Shown piece by piece: positions 56,532 to 64,000 of a stretch of 64,000 nucleotides of DNA. The stretch covers positions 4,154,001 through 4,218,000 of the forward strand of contig NC_092679.1 in NCBI RefSeq assembly GCF_964355755.1, in the 5' to 3' direction. Position 1 is the stretch's first letter, and each line of letters starts with the position of its first letter. The translations under genes and the position numbers were made by a program. Source of the DNA: Antedon mediterranea (lineage: Eukaryota > Echinodermata > Crinoidea > Comatulida > Antedonidae). Under the pieces are notes generated by a model. It saw only the letters and a program-made list of their open reading frames with translations, had not been told where the DNA came from and made no database searches.

Positions 56532-59500
56532 TTATTGTAGACATGAAAATATATCATCTAACTCATCTTCATCAGTTCTATCATGTATTTCGTTGCTTGG
56601 TAATTTTTTAGGCATAATTCCAGATGTTTTATCTATCTTTTCATTAGCTTTCTTATGTTTTCTTTTTGTACTTTTATTCTCAACAATTATGATTTCTTCT
56701 TCTTCAACCTTTTTCCTCTTTTTCTTTTTAACTTCCTTATCTGCATTGTCACTTTCTTGTAGTGTATCAACCGTATCACAATACTCATTGCTTTCTAAAT
56801 ATATTGTTTCTTTTTTCTTCTTTTTCTTAATTTTCCTTTGACCTTTTATTTGTTTAGTGTTATCACCTTTGACCTCCTCTTGAACCACTGCTTGTTCATA
56901 TATGTTTTCATCATGCTCATGCCTTTTCCTCTTTTTCTTACCTTCCTCATTGCTTTGATTATCAACCAGAGGCATGTCTACTTCTTTCATTATATCTGTT
57001 TTGTCCATCATTTTTTTTGCATTATTATCATCACATTCCTCATTTTCTTCAATTTCAACTTCCACACTACTTGTGTTAACTTTGTCTCTAACTTTCTTCG
57101 TCTTTTTCCTTTTTTCTTTTCGCAAAACTTCCTCATCATCATTTATAGACTGTTCATTTGCTTTTTTCATTATTTGCACTTTAGTACTCAAATCATCAGT
57201 GGTATCATCTTCATCAATCTTTGTCCTGTACTTTTTTTTCTTTTTCTTTCTTGGAATCGCAACTCCTACATCTTCTGTGGAAGTTACTCCTGAAATAATT
57301 CAATATGTATGTTTAGTATATATCAGGTTTTGTAGATTTGCAAATAACATTTTTTTAGTGGAAAGATTGTTTTACCTAAAAGATGTGGATTTTGACCAAC
57401 CAACTAAAAGACGATGAGAGTAGAAATTGGAATTAGGGCCTAGGAAATACATTAACATTGCAACCTGCATTTTGTACCTGTCTTATCGTCATTATGCTCT
57501 CTTTGGTTTTCTGCGTTACTAGTGGCAGCTTCGTCTTCACACAACAGTCGTTTTTTCTTCTGTTTCTTCTTTTTATGAATGATAATGTCATCATCTTCTT
57601 TTGTAACTGGCTCTAAAATTTAAACAGATAATATAAATCTTTGGTATATAAGTATGTCTAGCATCAATTGGGCTACACTGAATATACTATTGTGTTGTCT
57701 TAGATTTTCTTTATTAAAAATGGTTTACTTACCTCCGATGTCCATCTCACTACATGCTTCCATTGCCATGTATAAATCATCATCTTTGCTTAAGTTTTGC
57801 TGAACAACATCAAGATTTTCTGGTGGCTTCTGCAAACTTCCAAACATTTTGCTGAGTGTGTCTTTCTTTGTTTTCTCACTAATATGTTTACTGTAAAATG
57901 GAATAGAAATATGATATAACTAAAACAGATTGTCGTAAGGTTGTCTTCAGCAATGCAAGTGAGTTTACCAATCACAAGTACCAGTTTGGATGATCACATG
58001 TTGCGATTGGTTAAATTACTTACGCAGTACAACCTAGTGGGAACCAAGCTTTAGACCCATGCATTAAAAAACTGATGTAATCTACATTAGTGTATTCGTT
58101 CCCAGTACCGGACATCTTGGACTGGCCAACTATGTCTGGTTTTCTGGAAAGTCTGGTACACTATTTGGAATGTGTTTTAAATGGTAAAAAGGAATTTGGT
58201 CCCTAAGAAAAGTCTGGTATTGGTAGAGTTTCTGGTTTTCAGAGAGTCCGTTATTGGGAGACTTGACTGTATTTAGAGTAAACTTTACCTTCTGCTTTTG
58301 AGAGAAGAAGCATCCAATTCCACCCATTTCGATAAACAATGAGGTAATTCTTTAAATATCTACAGAAACAAACGGAACCTTTATTCTACACATTGTGCAA
58401 AACGGAAGGCGATACAAAGATGTAAAATGCATGTTCCTTATAATACAGATGATGTCATAACATCAACTATACCGACACGTTATAGGAACTACAGTAGAGG
58501 ACCATATCAATTTGTTGGAATGAAGGATGATTACATTACATAATTTTAATAATGATATTGCATGTGAGAACAGGCATATATGTATTTAAATTGTATGAAT
58601 TAATGACTCACTGTATAATATTCAGATTGCTCGTCGCTTAAGCCAAAATTTCTCAGAACTTCGTACCACAAAAAAAGTTTGACTAAAACACCTTTCACAA
58701 GAACCCTGATGAAGAGAGAAGTACAAAATTGTGCAAAGTCATAAAAAAAAATGTCTGTCTTATCAATCATGTTTTGAATTTAAGGTATATGCTATACTGT
58801 TTGTAAACAATTTTATTTAAGATACATGATTCTATCTTTTTATGGGCATACAATGCATCGATTGCCAATAAGTAATGAATAGCATTAGCAGTGAAGTGTA
58901 CACTCATACCATATTCTACTGATGAGAGCTACGAAGAATATGTTCTGAGCAACGAACTGACCAATGCGAAGATTTCCAACAATTAAGCTAATTTAAAAGT
59001 TAAGAATGTTAACAGTTACGAATGATTACACTGCTTTATATATGTAATGTAAAATTATTTATCATTTTTCTGGCACAGTTGTACACACAGTATCTTTCGT
59101 ATCTGAAGGATACACAAATGTCTGCTCGCTAAGCTGCAAGATGTGGCTGCATAGTTTAGACAATCCAACTAGTTTTTCCAGCAGGAACTTGGTACAAGTT
59201 GCACTTGGAACTTGTTCCATATCTTTGATGTGCTTTCCACTGAAAAAAAACCCCCAAACATATGATCTATTAAGGACATTCTTTATTGTTAAAAATAAAT
59301 TTTAAGTTTTTTGTTAAACCAGTTGTAAACTACTTACTTGCTACGTTTCGGCTATTTTTAATAGCCTTGGTCACGCAAATGACGTTGACATGATGTCCTG
59401 TCATTCGTAACAACTGGTTTAACAAAAAAGTTAAAATTTATTTTTAAATATCCATTTGAAACCAGATGAAATTTTTTGAGAATTCTTTATTGTATTTACA

Positions 59501-60509
59501 GTACTATAATTATTATTACTGATTATTTACAGTACTTACGTTTCACAAAGTGAGAGAATTGTCTTAAATAGATTTGATAAGTTCATTTTAAGTGCTTTTT
59601 CTAAGCATTTCTGAATCTGAAATATTAAAAAATTATAAATAAAAGAAATTTAAAAGATGTACTTTTAATAAGAGACCACTTTCTGTTGAAGTCAACATTA
59701 ATATATAATGGTCCTTAATTAGAAACATGGATCAGCTATTTAATTGACAAGTTCTTCTTCTTAAGTATGCTGTTTCACCTTTCCAAGAAGACTGAACCAT
59801 TTCCAGTGTCTCTGTTGATTTTGAAGTTTGTATAGAAGTCGTCGAAGCGTGCAAGACTCGGCTAACAAATACACGTTGAATGCCGGTTCCAAAAACATAC
59901 ATCCTTCGTTAAGCATTTTAACCAAAGTATCCTTAAAATGGCCTGAAATTAGAAACCAATTTTGCACTTACAAAATAGCTATATCCTAGGCTAGGCCTAT
60001 ATTAAATTAATTAGGCCAAATATACATTTTATTTTGGTAAATTTACTCTAGGCCTAGTAAAGTAGTAGTATTATTTATTACTAACTAGGCCTAGGCTAGT
60101 TTTTTTTTACTGTACTAGGCTAGTAACTAGCCTAGTACAGTAAAAAAAAAAGAGGTGCAACAATGTCCTGCTTACATAACTGTTACAAGAATTTAAGTTG
60201 GACCAGCTCAGTCTAAGATGGTCCTCTACTGGCATACCATACCATACTGGCCTGGCCTAGCCTAGCTCTAACGGCTAGGCCTACTACTACTACTAGGCCT
60301 AGCCTGGAAGGGGCCTACTAAAAATAAGTACTAACTGGGCCTAGGCCTAGGTACACACAAAATAAGTGTCAACAGTAAGTTATATATTACAATTGATAAT
60401 TATTCATATACTAACTATCATAACATATTTTCTTCCAAATCGTTAAGCCGGAATTAGAGGGATATTCGTGATTAAACGTGTTCCATGCGAATTTTATGGG
60501 CGCTGCCAT
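56532..60509 (-). CDS. nepro: Nucleolus and neural progenitor protein (NEPRO) orthologue, about 593 aa
   Basis: Ten exons (high to low): 60,509-60,416, 59,942-59,779, 59,616-59,540, 59,239-59,087, 58,987-58,910, 58,705-58,612, 58,359-58,289, 57,890-57,733, 57,612-57,478, 57,289-56,532. All are in frame; the donor of exon 4 (59,087) is the least certain. The N-terminal ~240 residues match NEPRO: LAESCTLRRLLYKLQNQ, IQKCLEKALKMNL and NIFFVALISRIWVLVKGVLV correspond to conserved vertebrate stretches (human SRLWVLYKGVLKR). The C-terminal half is lysine/glutamate-rich with KKKRKK clusters typical of nucleolar proteins, and ends DELDDIFSCLQ, like the human DDIDDIFALMGV end. Length is near human (567 aa). 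In vertebrates NEPRO is nucleolar and linked to RNase P/MRP and early development. Confidence 0.9.
57940..58056. mobile_element. MITE family 1, short copy
   Basis: GCAATGCAAGTGAGTTTACCAATCACAAG...GCGATTGGTTAAATTACTTACG...CTAGTGGGAACCAAGCTTTA, in a nepro intron. Confidence 0.6.
59291..59445. mobile_element. MITE with 34-bp inverted repeats
   Basis: AAATTTTAAGTTTTTTGTTAAACCAGTTGT and its inverse ACAACTGGTTTAACAAAAAA-GTTAAAATTT enclose ~85 bases. In a nepro intron. Confidence 0.8.
59990..60350. repeat. TAGGCCTA-rich tract with a ~28-bp-arm hairpin
   Basis: CTAGGCCTA words throughout. At 60,098-60,152 the arms TTTTTTTTTACTGTACTAGG and CCTAGTACAGTAAAAAAAAA form a near-perfect hairpin. In nepro intron 1. 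Confidence 0.85.
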
Positions 60510-61027
60510 TTTGTTTTCAATCCTGCCGTCAATAACACAACCTATGGCGCGTCATTTGTGACATTTGTACTGCTTTATTTTTATTGGTATTCATTAATTT
60601 AAAATTCGTTGCATTGATATGTTTGTAATAATTATGAACAAGTTCGCATAACAGGTTCTCATCATTGTGCTGTTTCAAAATGACTTATTGGCATTGAGTT
60701 GCGTAAATCATTCAAATCGTGTATAAACATAATCACAACTACTCGGAGGCACTATTAGCACGCCATACGTTAATTTCAAAACAGAAAAAGCCAAGTTTAG
60801 TTAGAGGTTTCCATAAAGTTTAGGTAAATAAAAAGCAAAGTAAAATGAGTTTAGCTAAGCATAGGTGTTAATAAATACGAAAATACATGCGTTAGTTTGT
60901 TTGAATAGGCCAGGCCTAGTAGTAGGTCAAGGCCAGTACTTGCTTAGCCTTTATTTAGTTCTATCTAAAGCCTAGCGATGCTAGGCTAGGCCAGGCCTAG
61001 GCTTCCTCTACTTTAGAGTAGCAGTGT

Positions 61028-61290
61028 TATGCGCGATTTGAACGATTTGCGCAATTTGAAATTGCGCAAAAAAATCCTTGCGCAATTTGAAATTGCGCAA
61101 AGAATTCTTGCGCAATTTTAAATTGCGCAAGGATTTTTTTGCGCAATTTCAAATTGCGCAATCAACTTGCGCAATTTCAAATTGCGCAAGAAAATCTTTG
61201 CGCAATTTTAAATTGCGCTGCACAATTTGTAAATTGCGCAAGATAGTTCTTGCGCAATATGACACCTTTGCGCAATTTGAAAACGAACTG
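61028..61290. repeat. Cluster of GCGCAATTT(G/C/A)AAATTGCGC palindromes
   Basis: About seven 21-23-base palindromes TTGCGCAATTTGAAATTGCG and variants, separated by AAGAATTC or AAAAATC-like spacers. A second cluster lies at 61,683-61,812. Confidence 0.95.
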
Positions 61291-61682
61291 TAAATTTTCC
61301 CATACATGGCTAGGCTAGGCCTAGGCAGAGGAGTTTAAAATTTAGTATTTTATTATATAAATAAGACCATTTCAATGAAGATAATGTTTAATACTCACTT
61401 TTTAAGTTTTTAATATTAGTTTAAGCTAGGCCATGTAACCTAGTCAGTATCAGTAGTCCAGACCCTAGCTAGGCTAGAGTAGTATAGCCGGCCGCCCGCG
61501 CCGCGCCCGCCTGGTGGAACACCACCGCTTCGTTTTCCTTCGTCGGTTCTTCGACGGTATGCTAACTTATAACAATATTTGCACTACTAAAAATAAGGAA
61601 ATGCGATATTTATCTTTAATTTTGAATCATTCTTAGAAATTACTATAAAAATATGGGTGTGCATGATTTCACAATCTGTCGA

Positions 61683-61812
61683 AAAACCTTGCGCAATTTG
61701 CAGATTACTTGCGCAATTTAATACGTTGCTTGCGCAATTTGAAACACATGTTTCAATTCAAATTGCGCAAGGATTTTTTTTGCGCAATTTCAAATTGCGC
61801 AAATCGTTCAAA
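61683..61812. repeat. Second cluster of GCGCAATTT palindromes
   Basis: TTGCGCAATTTG half-sites followed by full palindromes and the outer word TTGCGCAAATCG-TTCAAATCGCGCATAACA, the inverse of the left edge at 61,028-61,050 (TTATGCGCGATTTGAACGAT). The two clusters thus bound a ~790-bp inverted structure. Confidence 0.9.
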
Positions 61813-62103
61813 TCGCGCATAACAGCAGCAGTATAAACTATATGTACGTACGTAGAGACGGTAGTCTAGATAGTACGTTAGAATAATAAACGCCCTCTAG
61901 TAGCTAGCTAGTAGTATAGTAAAGTAGGGCCTAGGAATAGTTTTAGTAGGAATTACTATCCAAGAAGGACCTAGGGCCTAGCTAGCATATATAGACTAGC
62001 TCTTCGATATAAACTAGCATTTCTTTTTTTGTGTATTCCAATAAATACAATTTATCATTAAATAGATTAGGTTTTGATTTTTTTTATTTCAGCTTCTGAT
62101 TGA

Positions 62104-63919
62104 ATGATGGATATTGAGAAGGAGCACCACTGCTGCAGTAGAATCAGCTATCATTGCTTTAAATGCAAAAAAGAAAATACAGCTACACCTACTAAAACTA
62201 AATGTAAATACCACCATAAAGCATGTATTGGTAGGTTTCATGGCAACAGACCTCACCGTAACTCACAGACCTCACCGTAACTCACAGACCTCCCAAATTG
62301 TACACATTTCAAAGATGTTCTCTTTCTTTGAAATCTTGATTAAGTTGAGCATGGAGGTATAAAATTAGGTTTATAATCTTATACCTCCATGAGTTATTGA
62401 TAGAAACAAAACAGTTTGCAAAGCTTTTTATAAATATACAACAGACCAATTACTGTTCTCCGCATAGCACTGGGGAAGAGTATAATTTCACTCTTTCCTG
62501 ATATCACCAAGCAGTAATGCTCTCTTGCCAATGACAACTTCTTTTATTATCTTTGTGTGATAATATATGATAACAAATAAAAATGTTGTTTATAGCAAAG
62601 TATGTGGAAAATTCTTAAAGCATAATACATGTAAAAGAAAGAACCCCATTTTACATATCAAATTAATTTAAAAAATCAGTTTTTAAATTATAATTTCAAA
62701 ACAGGTACCAACAAAGTATTCAATGTATTTATAAGATTTTTACATATTTGTAAACTAGCTATGTTTATAAATTTCCCATTTCCTTTCTTTAAACATATAT
62801 TACTGCTGTATTGTTTTCTTCTTTAAGGCGCTGTATACACAAACTTTGTGGGACAAAAAATATGATGTGCCTATAGATAGGCATGATGATGTCATATCAC
62901 TACCATATTTGGGCATATCACTACCATATTTGGGCACATCTCACTTTTTTGTCAAACTAATTTGATAGTGCTTAAAAATAGGCCAGATTGGATATCAAAA
63001 TTAAAGAAATAAATTGTTTCTATATATACCTAACATATCCTTAATTTCCATTTATTATGCTTCGTTTTAGACAACCCGACTTATGATGATACAGCTACTT
63101 ACAATGTAGTAGAATCGTCAACTCAACGAGGTCATCCAAAATTAGTTGACAGCAACGGTTATTCATATGTTAAACGGAAGACTTCCAGTAACTCAACGTA
63201 TTGGAGGTATACATTTTTTTTAATGCTGTGTATATGTAAGCATAGTGAATTATGGTTCTTTAAAAATTAGAGAAAGACTATTTTGAGGCAAAACATTTTG
63301 TTGCAATTTTGAGATAAGTTTACTGGTAAGTTTCTTGGTATTCAGTAAAGATAAGTTTACCGGTATATCTCTGTTAAAAACTGAATTGGATTGATTTAAA
63401 AAAAAAAAAAAAGACTACAGATATGCGCCTTCCCTTTTTCACAGCTAGATACCATACATTGTATATGCATACTAGCATCCATCAGCGAGCACAAACTCGG
63501 CAATTGCAGAATGGATAAACTATTTTATAATTTGAGGCTTAGGGAGTGGAGTTGAAAGAGTCATGAGTTACAACCCTGGCACTAGGTCAGGATTGAACCC
63601 TGGACATTGGGATTGAAAGGCAAGCACTTTAACCATCAAGCTACACCTCCACTTTTTGATTTATCTTACCATTAGAGCTCTCTCGTTACAACAATCTTGA
63701 ATCCCTGAACCTCTTGCATAGTGAAGTACAATCATTACAATTCCAAAAATCATAGTTTTAATTGAATTTTTATAATTTTTAGATGTTCTCTAAGAAATAA
63801 GAATATCACATGCAAGGCAACCGTGATTCAAAGGAGTCAGTGCATTCCAGAGTTTGTGTTTGGAAGTTGTTTTCATATCCATCTACCAAATCAAGGTGGT
63901 AGACCAAAATCATCTAGAG
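62104..63919 (+). CDS. FLYWCH-type zinc finger protein (5' part, continues past window)
   Basis: Exons 62,104-62,230, 63,071-63,206 and 63,783-63,919 are in frame and end in a phase-1 donor, so more exons lie beyond the edge. The first exon gives MMDIEKEHHCCSRISYHCF, a short Cys/His-rich segment. Exons 2-3 make one FLYWCH finger: YNVVESSTQRGHPKLVDSNG, YSYVKRK, YWRC, CKATVI and HIHLPNQGGRP. The C-x-C...H-x-H ligands are present. FLYWCH fingers bind DNA or proteins, and many derive from transposases, so the function here is open. The start is the first ATG after the acceptor, with a stop just upstream. Confidence 0.75.
62826..62975. mobile_element. MITE family 2 with internal duplication
   Basis: GCGCTGTATACACAAACTTT...CTAATTTGATAGTGC with ATCACTACCATATTTGGGCA present twice. 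In the first FLYWCH-gene intron shown. Confidence 0.7.
63440..63653 (-). mobile_element. tRNA-derived SINE
   Basis: The minus strand begins GTGGAGGTGTAGCTTGATGG (A-box-like) and contains CCAGGGTTCAATCCTGACC (B box). A body of ~110 bases follows toward 63,440. In a FLYWCH-gene intron. Confidence 0.65.
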
Positions 63920-64000
63920 GTAAAAAATGAAACCCTATTAGTAAATTCTATTTTAATTGGTTCTTGTTTATGTCATATTTTGTTAGGGGTCCTAATGATG

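Larger units (their letters stand above)
60510..62103. promoter_or_regulatory. Bidirectional promoter region, nepro and FLYWCH gene
   Basis: The two genes diverge from here. It has a short GC-rich island (61,487-61,530, GGCCGGCCGCCCGCGCCGCG) in otherwise AT-rich DNA, TAGGCCTA tracts and two clusters of GCGCAATTT palindromes. A probable 5' non-coding exon of the FLYWCH gene is expected here because its first coding exon starts with an acceptor (62,091-62,092). Confidence 0.5.

Noticed and set aside
56838-57417. Plus-strand reading frames of about 150 codons
   Set aside because: Hydrophobic low-complexity antisense shadows of the lysine-rich last exon of nepro.

Overview
The window is nuclear DNA of an animal, most likely an invertebrate deuterostome and probably an echinoderm. 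The evidence is AT-rich DNA, genes split into many short GT-AG exons, EMI/EGF/sushi and Ig-domain receptors, clear orthologues of the metazoan genes ZFYVE21 and NEPRO, a CR1/L2-type LINE, 5S- and tRNA-derived SINEs sharing a core, and a heavy load of the palindrome TAGGCCTA. Species cannot be fixed from the sequence. All exon models were spliced by eye; each listed multi-exon model keeps reading frame across every junction.

Left third (1-30 kb). A two-gene block is tandemly duplicated, with position 1 matching position 18,420. Each block holds, on the minus strand, a receptor gene of signal peptide-Ig-Ig-TM plan followed by a gene of signal peptide-EMI-EGF repeats-two sushi domains-TM-tyrosine-containing tail. 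Copy 1 keeps an intact EMI gene 5' end (7198 down to the window edge), but its Ig gene is destroyed by an inverted LINE insertion (10.8-14.1 kb). Copy 2 has an intact Ig gene (29,990-26,201), but its EMI gene has lost the signal-peptide exon and most of the first EMI exon. An old LINE sits in the same intron of both copies. After duplication copy 1 gained a 5S-derived SINE and a 25-bp minisatellite, and copy 2 gained a tRNA-derived SINE and an 808-bp foldback transposon.

Middle (32-47 kb). Two more Ig-Ig-TM receptor genes lie on the plus strand (32.4-35.9 and 44.1-47.3 kb). Between them, on the minus strand, is a four-exon leaderless protein of 240 residues. Its last two exons look like an interleukin-1/IL-18-family beta-trefoil, including the intron position and a DQVD caspase-type site after an acidic pro-region. 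This is the most interesting item in the window: a possible invertebrate IL-1-like cytokine inside a cluster of short Ig receptors that lack a TIR domain.

Right part (48-64 kb). Ordinary housekeeping genes: a complete zfyve21 (plus strand), a complete nepro (minus strand) and the 5' part of a FLYWCH zinc-finger gene (plus strand). nepro and the FLYWCH gene diverge from a 1.6-kb region full of GCGCAATTT...AAATTGCGC palindromes.

Throughout, two abundant foldback MITE families (ends GGTTCCCACTAG and CTGTCTACACTATCAAA) fill introns and intergenic DNA.
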